Origin: Ferruginibacter sp.
Lineage (GTDB): Bacteria > Bacteroidota > Bacteroidia > Chitinophagales > Chitinophagaceae
DNA: 64,000 bases
Reading direction: 5' to 3'
Assembly: GCA_013141115.1 (NCBI GenBank)
Contig: JABFRP010000002.1
Span: forward strand, 719,649 to 783,648
In this document: in pieces, positions 25,924-35,792 of the stretch
Position numbering within the stretch: position 1 is the stretch's first letter
How the letters are laid out: every line of letters begins with the position of its first letter
Translations under genes and position numbers: made by a program
Notes under the pieces: model-generated
Databases searched by the model: none
Told to the model about the DNA's origin: nothing
The model's input: the letters and a program-made list of their open reading frames with translations, nothing else

Positions 25924-27768
25924 TTACCTGCCAAACATTTTATCCAGCTCATCTTTTTTAAACTCCAGGTAAGTAGGTTTACCGTTGGGTGTAATATTAG
26001 GTGTGACACAACTAAATAAATTTTCAACCAACGCTTTCATTTCTTTTTCTGTTAATCCGGTTCCGGCTTTAATAGACTGCTGCAAAGCCATAGAGCGTAA
26101 CAGTTTTTCTCTTTTGCTGTATTTTAAATCATTACTAAAATGTTTGTATTGCTCCAGCATTTTTTCCACCGCTACTTTTTCATTACCATCAACTACATCA
26201 GCCGGAGAACCTTGTATAACAAAAGTATTGTTGCCAAATGGTTCCAGTAAATATCCAAGATGATTAAGATCGGGCAACAGTTCATTCAACAAAACTGCAT
26301 CAGTTACCGAAAGCTCTAAAGTTGCAGGAAACAAACTGCGCTGTGCTGCAATGGGTTTGCCATCTACCGCAGTTGTAAATTGCTCATACAAAATTCTTTC
26401 GTGTGCATTTTGCTGATGAATAAGATAATACCCTTTGTTGGTTGGAGTAACAATAAAACTATTATGTAACTGAGCCAAATTATCTGTACCGGGTATTTGT
26501 TCGTTTACAGTATGTAATACCTGCTGCGATTGTATGTTTCCTGCATCGGTCAGCGATTTCCAACCTTCTGCAGTTGTTTTTTTTTCAGGCTCGTAAAAAT
26601 CTTTCCAATGCTTCAGTTCACTTTTATTTTCAATAAAATGCGATTGATTTTTTTTGGTGAATGTACTGTATAAAGAGGATGATGTTGCTGTTGATTTTTT
26701 TTCGTCGGTAAAAGGTTTACTCACTGCATCCAGTTGCTGTATAGAGACATCCAGTTCAAAATCCAGGGTTGGCGTAATACTAAATTGCGCCAGTGCATGT
26801 TTTACTGCACTTTGCACAAAAGCATACACAATTTTTTCGTCCTCAAATTTTATTTCCTGTTTGGTAGGATGTACGTTTATATCCAGTTGCGATGGATCCA
26901 GGTCGATAAACAAAGCATACATTGGAAAACTATCCTTACCAATCATCGCATCAAAAGCATTCATTAATGCATGATTTAAATAAGCACTTTTTATAAAACG
27001 GTTGTTCACAAAAAAGTATTGATCTCCTCTTGTTTTCTTTGCAGTTTCGGGTTTACCCACAAAACCATAAATATTCATATAATCAGTATGCTCTTGCACA
27101 GCCACCAGTTTGGCATTATAATTATTGCCGAGTATTTGAACAATGCGTTGCTTTAAAGTCCCCTTCTCTAAGTGAAAAACCTGTTGCCCGTTGCTGGTAA
27201 GCGAAAAGAATACCTCCGGAAATGCCATGGCCACTCTTATAAACTCATCTACAATATGCCTTAACTCTGCCGGATTACTTTTTAAAAAATTTCTGCGTGC
27301 CGGCACATTAAAAAAAAGATTTTTCATGGCAATGCTGGTACCAATCGGTGCGGCAATCGGTTCTTGTTTTATTACAATACTGTTTTCAATTTCCAGGTAA
27401 ACACCCGTTTCATCTTCTGCCCTTTTTGTTTTTAATTCTACCTGCGCCACGGCGGCAATACTTGCTAATGCCTCCCCTCTAAAACCCATTGTTTTTATTT
27501 TAAACAGGTCTTCAATATTGCTTATCTTGGATGTAGCGTGGCGTTCAAAAGCCATACGGGCATCGGTATCACTCATACCTTTACCATTATCAATAACCTG
27601 TATCAGCGATTTACCGGCATCATTAATAAAGAGTTTAATTTCATCAGCACCAGCATCCACCGCATTTTCCAACAATTCTTTTACAGCACTGGCGGGCCGC
27701 TGAATTACTTCACCTGCTGCAATTTGATTGGCAATGTTATCGGGTAATAATTGAATGATATCGGGCAA
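25924..27768 (-). CDS. mutL: DNA mismatch repair protein MutL
   Basis: A 614-aa GHKL ATPase that couples MutS recognition to strand removal. The N-terminal motifs are complete: IAAGEVIQRPASAVKELLENAVDAGA, DNGKGM, ATSKI, GFRGEALASIAAV (given in pieces), and the FFNVPARRNFLK transducer start. The C-terminal domain reads HQQNAHE at ~451-457 where MutL endonucleases have DQHAAHE, and TPNGKP near 593-598 where they have CPHGRP, so the nuclease metal ligands seem lost. The start is TTG 27766-27768, backed by a Shine-Dalgarno match just upstream (27772-27780). Confidence 0.95.
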   Translation of the reverse strand: MPDIIQLLPDNIANQIAAGEVIQRPASAVKELLENAVDAGADEIKLFINDAGKSLIQVIDNGKGMSDTDARMAFERHATSKISNIEDLFKIKTMGFRGEALASIAAVAQVELKTKRAEDETGVYLEIENSIVIKQEPIAAPIGTSIAMKNLFFNVPARRNFLKSNPAELRHIVDEFIRVAMAFPEVFFSLTSNGQQVFHLEKGTLKQRIVQILGNNYNAKLVAVQEHTDYMNIYGFVGKPETAKKTRGDQYFFVNNRFIKSAYLNHALMNAFDAMIGKDSFPMYALFIDLDPSQLDINVHPTKQEIKFEDEKIVYAFVQSAVKHALAQFSITPTLDFELDVSIQQLDAVSKPFTDEKKSTATSSSLYSTFTKKNQSHFIENKSELKHWKDFYEPEKKTTAEGWKSLTDAGNIQSQQVLHTVNEQIPGTDNLAQLHNSFIVTPTNKGYYLIHQQNAHERILYEQFTTAVDGKPIAAQRSLFPATLELSVTDAVLLNELLPDLNHLGYLLEPFGNNTFVIQGSPADVVDGNEKVAVEKMLEQYKHFSNDLKYSKREKLLRSMALQQSIKAGTGLTEKEMKALVENLFSCVTPNITPNGKPTYLEFKKDELDKMFGR

Positions 27769-27771
27769 AAG

Positions 27772-27780
27772 TCCTCCTTT
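27772..27780 (-). promoter_or_regulatory. Strong Shine-Dalgarno site for mutL (TTG start)
   Basis: On the - strand this reads AAAGGAGGA, 3-4 nt before the TTG start codon. It nearly fully complements the 16S rRNA 3' end, which is rare among the genes in this window, and it decides the mutL start. Confidence 0.6.
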
Positions 27781-27833
27781 ATTTAGGTGGCAAAAGTCGC
27801 AAAAAATTCCGACTAAATGGAGATAAAACTAAG

Positions 27834-28373
27834 CTAGTCCCAAATATCTGTAAAGCTTACCTCGGCGGAACAATCATCCTGAAGCGTAAAAGTAAAATTT
27901 TCGGGATTGATGATTATGGGTTGATATTGCCCTTCAGCTATCTGGTATATTTCTATTTTTTTAAACTGTGGATCAATTATGACATAATATTTAACCTGCT
28001 GGGATTGATATAATTCCATTTTTTCTCCCCTGTCTTTAGCAGCAGTTGAAGGAGAAAGAATCTCTGTTACTAATATCGGTGGGTAATCTAAATACTTTTT
28101 TTCAATTTTATCGCATACAATTAAAAGGTCTGGCTGCACCACAGTATCCTCTGCAATCTTCCAATCAATAGGGATATAAGCTTTACATTTTTTGCAGCCC
28201 TTTTTAAGTGCCTCTTTAAAATTTCCGTACAAATTTGCATTTATAATTTGATGCTGTGGCACCGGCGCAGGACTCATTGCATAAGGCATACCTTCAATTA
28301 ACTCCCACTTGCCTTCCCAAAGACAATATTCATCGTAGGTATAATGTGGTCTGTATTTTTCTGCAATTGACAT
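27834..28373 (-). CDS. Uma2 family endonuclease-like protein
   Basis: A 179-aa PD-(D/E)XK fold protein. Uma2 strings are YTYDEYCLWEG, ELIEGMPYAMSPAP, HQIINANL, VVQPDLLIVCD (acidic residue), ILVTEILSPSTAAKDRGEKMELY (Glu and Lys of the site, given in the family order) and VKYYVIIDP. Uma2 genes are abundant in cyanobacteria and Bacteroidota and their biological role is not settled, with suggestions of mobile or restriction-like nucleases. It stands alone between mutL and the GH3 fusion. Confidence 0.85.
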   Translation of the reverse strand: MSIAEKYRPHYTYDEYCLWEGKWELIEGMPYAMSPAPVPQHQIINANLYGNFKEALKKGCKKCKAYIPIDWKIAEDTVVQPDLLIVCDKIEKKYLDYPPILVTEILSPSTAAKDRGEKMELYQSQQVKYYVIIDPQFKKIEIYQIAEGQYQPIIINPENFTFTLQDDCSAEVSFTDIWD

Positions 28374-28455
28374 ATTGTAAAGTTAAAAAATATTTTTAAA
28401 AGTATTGGCTATTTAAAATAGAGGATATTTGTTGTTATTAAGTATTTTTATAACC

Positions 28456-31392
28456 ATGAGAAAGCACTATTTATTACTACTTGCAATTATTTTATTCAGC
28501 AAATTTTCGGTTGCACAAAATACTGCAGCAACCAACTGGGCCGACAGCGTTTTTAAAACCTTATCCGAAGAAGAACGCATTGCCCAGTTAATGGTGGTGC
28601 GCCTTTCCACCTATGATGGAAAAGCAAAAAAAGCCATCTTCTTTGATTCATTGGTTTCAGATTTAATTAAACGTTATAACATTGGAGGTATATGTGTTTT
28701 TCAGGGCAGCCCGGTTAAGCAGGCCAATATTATCAATGCGTTGCAGGCACAGGCAAAAACACCCATTTTAATGTGCATTGATGCTGAATGGGGCGTGGGC
28801 ATGCGCATGATCGACAGCGTACTGCCACTGCCAAAACAAATGATGCTGGGTGCAGTATCAGATGCCAGTATTGCTTATGAGTATGGAAAGATTGTGGCAG
28901 AGCAATGTAAACGTGTAGGCCTGCAGGTAAACTATGCGCCGGTGGTAGATGTAAATAACAACCCCAATAACCCGGTAATTAACGAGAGAAGTTTTGGCGA
29001 AGACAAATATAAAGTAGCCCTATTTGGCATTCAATATATGAAAGGCATGCAGGATAATGGGGTGATGGCCTGCGCCAAACATTTTCCGGGCCATGGTGAT
29101 GTATCGGTAGATTCTCATTACGATCTGCCTGTCATCAATAAATCGATGGCGCAATTAGATTCATTAGAATTGTATCCCTTTAAAGAAATTTTTAAAGCTG
29201 GCATTGGTAGTGTGATGATTGCTCATTTAGCCATACCTGCAATTGACAATACCGCCAACAAACCAACCTCCATATCTAAAAACAATGTAACGGAATTGAT
29301 GAGAAATCAATTGGGATACCAGGGCTTAACCTTTACTGATGCATTGGAAATGCAGGGTGTAAAAAAGTTTTACCCCGATGGTGCCGCTTCGGTGGAATCG
29401 TTAGTTGCAGGCAACGATATGCTTTGTTTGCCGGGTGATGTGCCATTAGCTATTGCAAAAATTAAAGAAGCCATTAAAAGCAATAAAATAAGCTGGGCCG
29501 ATATTGAAATGCATTGCAAAAAAGTACTGCTGGCAAAATACCAGTATGGCTTAACCACACTTCAACCTATCAACACCAATAACCTTACCAATGATTTAAA
29601 CAGCAAAGTACCAGCAATGCGAAGACTGATTGCAGAAAATGCTCTAACTGTTTTAAGAAAAACTGATGATGCATTTTTTCCATTACCGGCTCCGGCAAAA
29701 CCAGCTGCAAAAGATGTGGTTTACATAAGCATTGGTAACAGCAGCGATAATGCTTTTGCTAAACGTATGCGTAACGATTACAAAGCCGATGTATTTTATT
29801 TTAATTACCAGCAGGATGCCGGAAGAATTTTAAGTACTGTGGAGCTGATAAAAAAACGTTACAAAAAAGTGATCATTGGTATACATAATTACAGCCGGGT
29901 GCCTGCAAATAATTTTGGTATATCCAAAGCTGCTATTGACCTTGTTACACAATTGCAACAGCAAACCAATGCTGCTACATTTGTTTTTGGTAATCCTTAC
30001 GCCATTAAAAACTGGTGTGCTGCAAAAAATATTATTGCCTGTTACGAGGATGATGAAATTATACAAAACACGGCAATAAATCTATTACAAGGTAAAATTG
30101 TTGCTAAAGGAAAATTACCTGTAACAGTTTGTGAAGAGTTTAAATATGGTAGTGGCATTGTTGCTTCCGGTTTTTTTTTGCCCCGGACAAATCCCGACGA
30201 AGCAGGCCTTGACCCGGTTAAACTAAATGCTGTTGATTCCATAGTTACTGATGCTATTGAAAAAGGTGCCACTCCCGGCGGCGTTGTATTGGTAGTAAAA
30301 GATGGAAAGATCAGTTACCACAAAGCTTTTGGTCATTATACTTATGATAATACCGAGCCGGTTCAACTGGAATCCATTTTTGATATGGCCTCTGTTACAA
30401 AAATTTGCGCCACTACCATTAGTGTAATGAAATTGTATGATGAAGGAAAGATTGACCTTAATAAAACCTTAGGCGATTATTTGCCCTGGGTTAAAGGCAG
30501 CAACAAAGAAAATTTATTGATCAGTAATATTTTGCTGCACCAGGCCGGCCTGGTTTCTTACATACCTTTTTACAAAGAAACTATTGACTCTAGCGGCAAA
30601 CCGCTTTCAAAATATTATGCAGCTAAACCATCCGATTCATTTGGCATCAGAGTAGCAGGAAATTTATTTATGCGTACAGATTGGAGAGATACTTTATATA
30701 AACGAATTTTACAAAGCCCTTTAGGTGCAACCGGTAAATATATTTACAGTGATAATGATTTTATTTTTTTAGGGAAAGTTGTGGAAGCTGTTAGCGGCCT
30801 ATCATTGGACGAGTATGCTAAAAAAGAATTTTACACCCCTCTCGGATTAACTACCACAGGATTTAAACCCAGAGAACATTTTGCACTTAACAGAATAATA
30901 CCCACCGAGCAGGAAAAAATATTTCGCCTGCAATTATTGCGTGGCGATGTGCATGATCCCGGAGCTTCGATGTTTGGTGGCGTATCGGGGCATGCAGGCT
31001 TGTTTAGTAATGCGTATGATATGGCAGTGATCATGCAAATGCTTTTAAATGGAGGCTCTTTCAACGGAAAAAAATATCTGCATAGAGAAACAGTAGAATT
31101 ATTTACTGCTTATCACAGCGCTATCAGTCGCCGGGGTTATGGTTTTGATAAACCGGAAAAAGATAACGCCACCAGGCCAGAACCTTATCCTTGCTTATCC
31201 GCATCGCCACTAACCTTTGGCCACACTGGCTATACAGGCACTTGTGTTTGGGCCGACCCAACCAGCAAACTTATCTTTATTTTTTTAAGTAATCGTGTTA
31301 ACCCGGAAGGGGGCGATGTAAATAAAAAATTATTAAACATGAATGTGCGCCCAAAAATTCATGAAGCTATTTATAAAGCTATGGGGTTTTAA
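28456..31392 (+). CDS. GH3 beta-N-acetylhexosaminidase fused to beta-lactamase-fold serine hydrolase
   Basis: A 978-aa exported two-enzyme protein with a signal peptide ending SVAQ. The GH3 domain (~25-350) has AKHFPGHGDVSVDSHYDLP at ~207, the His/Asp loop of NagZ-type enzymes, and FTDALEM at ~294 with the nucleophile Asp. A GH3 C-terminal-like linker domain follows (~385-565), then a class C/PBP-type hydrolase (~590-970) with SVTK at ~645, YSDND, and HTG at ~922 in place of KTG. It probably trims cell-wall muropeptides: sugar cleavage plus peptide hydrolysis or transesterification. ATG 28456 starts the signal peptide and is preferred to TTG 28429. The fusion is known in Bacteroidota. Confidence 0.88.
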   Translation: MRKHYLLLLAIILFSKFSVAQNTAATNWADSVFKTLSEEERIAQLMVVRLSTYDGKAKKAIFFDSLVSDLIKRYNIGGICVFQGSPVKQANIINALQAQAKTPILMCIDAEWGVGMRMIDSVLPLPKQMMLGAVSDASIAYEYGKIVAEQCKRVGLQVNYAPVVDVNNNPNNPVINERSFGEDKYKVALFGIQYMKGMQDNGVMACAKHFPGHGDVSVDSHYDLPVINKSMAQLDSLELYPFKEIFKAGIGSVMIAHLAIPAIDNTANKPTSISKNNVTELMRNQLGYQGLTFTDALEMQGVKKFYPDGAASVESLVAGNDMLCLPGDVPLAIAKIKEAIKSNKISWADIEMHCKKVLLAKYQYGLTTLQPINTNNLTNDLNSKVPAMRRLIAENALTVLRKTDDAFFPLPAPAKPAAKDVVYISIGNSSDNAFAKRMRNDYKADVFYFNYQQDAGRILSTVELIKKRYKKVIIGIHNYSRVPANNFGISKAAIDLVTQLQQQTNAATFVFGNPYAIKNWCAAKNIIACYEDDEIIQNTAINLLQGKIVAKGKLPVTVCEEFKYGSGIVASGFFLPRTNPDEAGLDPVKLNAVDSIVTDAIEKGATPGGVVLVVKDGKISYHKAFGHYTYDNTEPVQLESIFDMASVTKICATTISVMKLYDEGKIDLNKTLGDYLPWVKGSNKENLLISNILLHQAGLVSYIPFYKETIDSSGKPLSKYYAAKPSDSFGIRVAGNLFMRTDWRDTLYKRILQSPLGATGKYIYSDNDFIFLGKVVEAVSGLSLDEYAKKEFYTPLGLTTTGFKPREHFALNRIIPTEQEKIFRLQLLRGDVHDPGASMFGGVSGHAGLFSNAYDMAVIMQMLLNGGSFNGKKYLHRETVELFTAYHSAISRRGYGFDKPEKDNATRPEPYPCLSASPLTFGHTGYTGTCVWADPTSKLIFIFLSNRVNPEGGDVNKKLLNMNVRPKIHEAIYKAMGF

Positions 31393-32260
31393 TATAGGTT
31401 AAGTAAGATAGCTTTTAACTCCTCCATTCGTTTCCACGGTATTTGATGATCTGCCCCGTGCAATGTATCTGCAACAATTGATTTTGCATTAATCATCATG
31501 GTGGTTCCGTAAGCTATATTTTTTATAGGCACCCAGGTATCTTTATCGCCATGCACAAATAAAACATTGCAGGTTATATTTTTAAAATCATTTTGTAGTG
31601 GTAACAGATCATTTTTAAGATACAGCAATTCGGTATTGCTGGGGCCAAAAGCGCCAGGCAATGCCCAATACATCGGGCGCACATTCATTACTTTTCGCCA
31701 GGTTTCTTTGACTTCCTGTTTAATATCAATGGCGCCTGCAATAATAACAATTGTATTAAAAAGAGTTGGGTCGTCGGCTGCTAATTTTACAAGCACCGGT
31801 CCTCCCATACTATGCCCGGCTGCATACATGGGTTTATTATTTTTTAATTGTTGCAATACAGGTAAAATTATTTTGCATTGCGCCTGCAAATGCATGGCTT
31901 TACCAAAACTGCTGTAACCAAATCCCGGCCTGTCGATAGCAACAATCCTGAATTTTTACGCATGTCTGCATCCCACATATACTTCATGTAATTCATCCAG
32001 CTTCCGGGGCTGCCGTGTATAAAAACTAAAGTGGGTAAACTATCGGGGCCACAAACGGCATAATGTAAATGCCGGTTATTAATTACGGTATCAAAAATAG
32101 TAAGCGGAACATCTTTTGATTTAAAAACTTTATACGCCTTTTTATCGCTCCAGCGGTTGCGCATTATAAAACACTGCGCTAATAAAAGCCAAACAATAAC
32201 TAAAGCAAAACTGTATAATAAAATGCGTTGCATATTTATTTTATAACGATGGGCTTTCAT
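31389..32260 (-). pseudogene. Alpha/beta hydrolase broken by a single-base frameshift
   Basis: Two overlapping - strand frames encode one hydrolase. The first (32260-31868) has a membrane anchor (YSFALVIVWLLLAQCF) and the oxyanion segment LVFIHGSPGSW, then goes out of frame after DADMRKN. The second (31895-31389) has the nucleophile elbow AAGHSMGG, VHGDKDTWVP (Asp) and HGADHQIPW (His). Adding one base in the five-T run at 31953-31957 would restore FRIVAIDRPGFGYSSFGKAM, joining the two. This is either a true inactivating indel or a sequencing error in a homopolymer. The stop overlaps the stop of the convergent GH3 gene. ATG 32233 is an alternative start. Confidence 0.85.
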
Positions 32261-32418
32261 TTATGTTACAGTTGGTTTGTAAAGAACAGCATTTATTTTA
32301 CTATTGCAATTTTTGATGTAATAGCAAATCAGGCAGGTTTTATCAATTTTCTTTCCCAATACTTTTTGCAAAGCTGGCAGCATATCCGAAAACTATAGCG
32401 GAAAAATTATCTTTATAT

Positions 32419-32793
32419 TCAAGCAGTCAGCAGTTCTTTTATTTGTTTTACCAGTTCCCTTGTGCTAAACGGTTTTGTAATATATAAAGCAGCACCTAAA
32501 TCATAGCCCTTTTGTATATCTGCTTCTTTGGATTTAGCACTCATAAAAACAACTTTGGTATGCTTAAGCTTAGCTGTTTTTTTTATGTGTTTGCAAATCT
32601 CGTAACCATCCACATCCGGCATCATAATATCCAGCAGCACCACATCCGGCATTTGTTTACCTACTATATCCATTGCTTCGGTTCCGTTACGGGCAACCAT
32701 TACACTGTAGCCGTTCTTTTTCATTAAAAACTCTAACGACATTAATATATACGGATCATCATCCACCACTAATATTTTTTTAAGATCAGTCAT
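32419..32793 (-). CDS. Single-domain (CheY-like) response regulator
   Basis: A 124-aa receiver with no output domain. Acid pocket DDD at 11-13, phosphoacceptor Asp55 (VVLLDIMMPD), Ser85 (FMSAKS), Lys107 (ITKPF). It follows the SLC5-histidine kinase gene by 10 nt and is surely its partner. With no DNA-binding domain it would act by protein contact, or through another regulator, unlike the LuxR-type CrbR of proteobacteria. Confidence 0.92.
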   Translation of the reverse strand: MTDLKKILVVDDDPYILMSLEFLMKKNGYSVMVARNGTEAMDIVGKQMPDVVLLDIMMPDVDGYEICKHIKKTAKLKHTKVVFMSAKSKEADIQKGYDLGAALYITKPFSTRELVKQIKELLTA

Positions 32794-32803
32794 TCCAAAA
32801 CTT

Positions 32804-35512
32804 TTAATTTATTGGCAAAGTAAAAATAAATTTCGATCCTTTGTTCAATTCGCTGTTTACCCAAATATTGCCGCCGTGCAAATCAATAATTTTTTTGCAG
32901 ATAGCCAGGCCTAATCCGCTTCCTTCCGGCTTACGCAAGGTTTGATTTTTTGCCTGAAAAAATTTATCAAAAATCAATTCGTGCAAAGTAGGTTCTATAC
33001 CTTTTCCGTTGTCTTCTACCCAAACCTGCAACTCATCATAATTGCTGTGTACTGCTACTGTTACATTGCCGTTTTCCGGTGCGAATTTTACTGCATTAGA
33101 TAATAAGTTTGTAAGTACCTGCATAATTAATGCAGCATCGCACTGCACTAAAAACATGGTATCCGGAATTTTTATTTCTGTAACTATAGCTTTTTCGTTT
33201 GCCAATGGTTTAATGGATTGTACAGCATCTTTTATTAAACTGTTCAGCTGCACACTACTGATATTTAATTGCTGTTTTCCACTTTCGTATTTTTCTAAAT
33301 TCAACACCTGCGTAATTAAATGGCTCAGCCTTTCTGTTTCAGTAATTACTCCTGATAAAAAAAACTGTTTTTGCTCTTCATCCATATCTGTATTATCATG
33401 CACAATTTCTGCCATTGCCCGTATGGATGTCATTGGGGTTCGCAGCTCATGGGTAACCGTATATAAAAATTCGTCTTTGGTTTTATCCATTTCTTTCAGC
33501 TGCTCATTGGCTTCAATTAATTGTTTAGTGGCCTTTTCCAGCTCTGTCGATTTTTTTCGGAGCTCTTTATTTAATTCTATCATTTGCTGGCTCTCCCGCA
33601 AAATATGCAACACTTCGTCTATTTTTAATTTTTCTTCTTTGGTTACACTGCTTACCATTATACGTGCCGATGCAGAGCCAATAACACCGCTTAATATTTT
33701 TTCGGCAAAAGTTACCAACCGTGGATCTGCTTTTTTCCCATCTAAAGAAATTTTATTTCGCTGTGCGTAAGTTACCAATATTTTTTCGGCCCTTTCATTG
33801 CCCAAAAAATTGGCCAGCAAAGAATTAAGATCGGGTAAATACGCTGTTCCCTTCCACATTACTGTATTTTCTGTAACCACTGAATAGCGAAAGATATCTA
33901 CAAAAATTTCTGCCTGGTAAATTTCTTCTGCCGATTTTTTGGTGTTAAGTGATACTGTAACAAACGACACTATATTAAACAACATGCTCCAGAAAAAACA
34001 ATGGGTAATGGAATCCATCCCTTGCATACCGAACAGTGATAAAGGTTTTAACCAATCAATACCAAACAGTCCATCATTAACAATACCGATATCAATAATA
34101 CCCGAACTGGCCATAGAAGGAATTACTGCTGTAAAAAACCAAATAGCAAAACCGATGGATATGCCTGCCATAGCACCTTTTTGCGAAGCATTTTTCCAAT
34201 AGATACCACCCAGCACCGCCGGTGCAAATTGTGCCACCGCAGCAAAAGAAACCATACCAATAGACACTAAGGTAAAATGCTGCGCCACTAATTTATCGTA
34301 CAAAAAAGCCAATGCAATGATGAGTAAAATGCTAAAGCGCCGGATATTTAAAATAGAATTAGTAAGCTGGCCATCGCCATTGGTTTTAAATTTTTTGGCA
34401 GCCAGCAAAAGCGGTGTGGCAATATTATTACTCATCATTGTACTAATAGCAATAGTTTCCACAATGATCATACTGGTAGCCGCAGAAAAACCACCAATAA
34501 AAGTAAACAGGCTCAAAAACTTTGCGCCGTTTTGCATGGGTAATGCTAACACATAAGTATCGGCATTAATGCCGGTTTTACCCAGCAATAAATGTCCGCC
34601 AAAAGCAATTGGTAATACAAAAAAAGTAATCAGTAAAAGGTATAAAGGGAAAACCCATATAGCTTTTTTTAAATGATTTTCTTTTACATTTTCCACCACG
34701 CCAATTTGAAATTGCCGGGGTAAAAAAACAACCGCCAGCATAGATAATAAGATAAGCCCCGTCCATGTTGTATAGGAAGTATTATTATTAAACTGAAATA
34801 ACTTATTCAACGTGTCATCATTGGCAGCTTTTGAAAAAATATCGCCAAAGCCATCAAATAATCCAAATGTAACAAATAGCCCCACCGCAATAAATGCTAT
34901 CAGTTTAATAATAGATTCAAATGCAATTGCAGCAACAAGACCTTCATGTTTTTCAGAAGCATCAATAGACCGGGTACCAAATAAAATAATAAAAAAAGCC
35001 AGTACGCCTGAAATATAAAATGCATTATCGCCCAAAATATTGCTTAAGCCGGTACCGGATTCAACTGCTCCGGTTAAAATGTTCATGCTGCCGGAAATGG
35101 CTTTTAACTGTAATGCGATATAGGGAATAATACCCACCATACATAAAACCGTAACCACTACCGCAAGAGAGAAGTTTTTTCCATAGCGGATGGATATTAA
35201 ATCGGCAATACTGTTAATGCGTTGTGTTTTACAAATGCGTATGATTTTTCTAAGCACCGGCCAAAACAATGCTGCCATAATAGTGGGACCGATATAAACT
35301 GCTAAAAATTCAATGCCTTTGGTGGATGCCTGACCAACGCTTCCATAGTAAGTCCATGCGGTGCAATATACTGCAAGAGACAATGCATAAACATAACCGT
35401 TGTTAATAATACTCTTACCCTTTTTTAATTTATATTCCGCATAGTAAGCCACTCCAAACAAAATGCCCAAGTAAAACAAAGCACTGAATATGGCAACGAT
35501 ATTATTACTCAT
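32804..35512 (-). CDS. SLC5 symporter-STAC-histidine kinase fusion (CrbS/CbrA-like)
   Basis: A 902-aa sensor. Residues ~1-530 form a sodium:solute symporter (SLC5/SSS) with about 13 membrane helices (AWTYYGSVGQAS, GGFSAATSMIIVETIAIS, LPRQFQIGV). A STAC segment (~545-640; AEIFVDIFRYSVV, LANFLGNERAEKIL) precedes a coiled coil and the kinase. Dimerisation His688 lies in VTHELRTPM; N, G1 and G2 boxes are NLLSNAVKFAP, VEDNGKGIE and GSGLGLAICKK. In proteobacteria such fusions sense acetate (CrbS) or histidine (CbrA). Start ATG 35512 overlaps the upstream small gene by 8 nt. The ligand is inferred from the nearby acs. Confidence 0.88.
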   Translation of the reverse strand: MSNNIVAIFSALFYLGILFGVAYYAEYKLKKGKSIINNGYVYALSLAVYCTAWTYYGSVGQASTKGIEFLAVYIGPTIMAALFWPVLRKIIRICKTQRINSIADLISIRYGKNFSLAVVVTVLCMVGIIPYIALQLKAISGSMNILTGAVESGTGLSNILGDNAFYISGVLAFFIILFGTRSIDASEKHEGLVAAIAFESIIKLIAFIAVGLFVTFGLFDGFGDIFSKAANDDTLNKLFQFNNNTSYTTWTGLILLSMLAVVFLPRQFQIGVVENVKENHLKKAIWVFPLYLLLITFFVLPIAFGGHLLLGKTGINADTYVLALPMQNGAKFLSLFTFIGGFSAATSMIIVETIAISTMMSNNIATPLLLAAKKFKTNGDGQLTNSILNIRRFSILLIIALAFLYDKLVAQHFTLVSIGMVSFAAVAQFAPAVLGGIYWKNASQKGAMAGISIGFAIWFFTAVIPSMASSGIIDIGIVNDGLFGIDWLKPLSLFGMQGMDSITHCFFWSMLFNIVSFVTVSLNTKKSAEEIYQAEIFVDIFRYSVVTENTVMWKGTAYLPDLNSLLANFLGNERAEKILVTYAQRNKISLDGKKADPRLVTFAEKILSGVIGSASARIMVSSVTKEEKLKIDEVLHILRESQQMIELNKELRKKSTELEKATKQLIEANEQLKEMDKTKDEFLYTVTHELRTPMTSIRAMAEIVHDNTDMDEEQKQFFLSGVITETERLSHLITQVLNLEKYESGKQQLNISSVQLNSLIKDAVQSIKPLANEKAIVTEIKIPDTMFLVQCDAALIMQVLTNLLSNAVKFAPENGNVTVAVHSNYDELQVWVEDNGKGIEPTLHELIFDKFFQAKNQTLRKPEGSGLGLAICKKIIDLHGGNIWVNSELNKGSKFIFTLPIN

Positions 35513-35714
35513 CAAGCTTTTTTTGTTTGCGCTCTGCAAGGCGGTACAAAATAATAATGGCAATTATCCAAACAATAAGAATGTATAAAAACAAAACCGG
35601 AATACCGGCTACTAATGCTGCCCTATTAGCTACGGAAATAAAAGGATAGGTAAATAATACCAGCAACAAAATGCTAAAGAGTGTTAATTTTTGCTGCTTA
35701 AGTTTGCTTTGCAT
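35505..35714 (-). CDS. Small two-helix membrane protein upstream of SLC5-kinase
   Basis: A 69-aa protein with two hydrophobic segments (LFSILLLVLFTYPFISVA and GIPVLFLYILIVWIIAIIIL) and a charged C-terminal tail. Similar small proteins precede SLC5-type transporters, so it is probably a companion subunit or stabiliser. Its end overlaps the kinase start by 8 nt, which indicates translational coupling. Confidence 0.7.
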   Translation of the reverse strand: MQSKLKQQKLTLFSILLLVLFTYPFISVANRAALVAGIPVLFLYILIVWIIAIIILYRLAERKQKKLDE

Positions 35715-35715
35715 G

Positions 35716-35774
35716 GTATAAAAATAAAAAAGGATAACATAGTTTTACCCAATTTAGGCAAACTATGTTATCCT
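35716..35774 (-). terminator. Strong terminator separating porin/MFS/DUF6814 operon from the sensor operon
   Basis: Perfect 15-bp stem AGGATAACATAGTTT (35731-35745) / AAACTATGTTATCCT (35760-35774). On the - strand it is followed by TTTTTTATTTTTATACC-type tail (35730 downwards). It lies 18 nt after the DUF6814 stop. Confidence 0.88.
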
Positions 35775-35792
35775 GACAAAAGCTATTGCGTT

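Noticed and set aside
33042..33770. 242-codon antisense frame in the kinase gene
   Set aside because: Opposite strand of a clearly conserved histidine kinase; composition is Ser/Ile/Phe shadow, with no domain.
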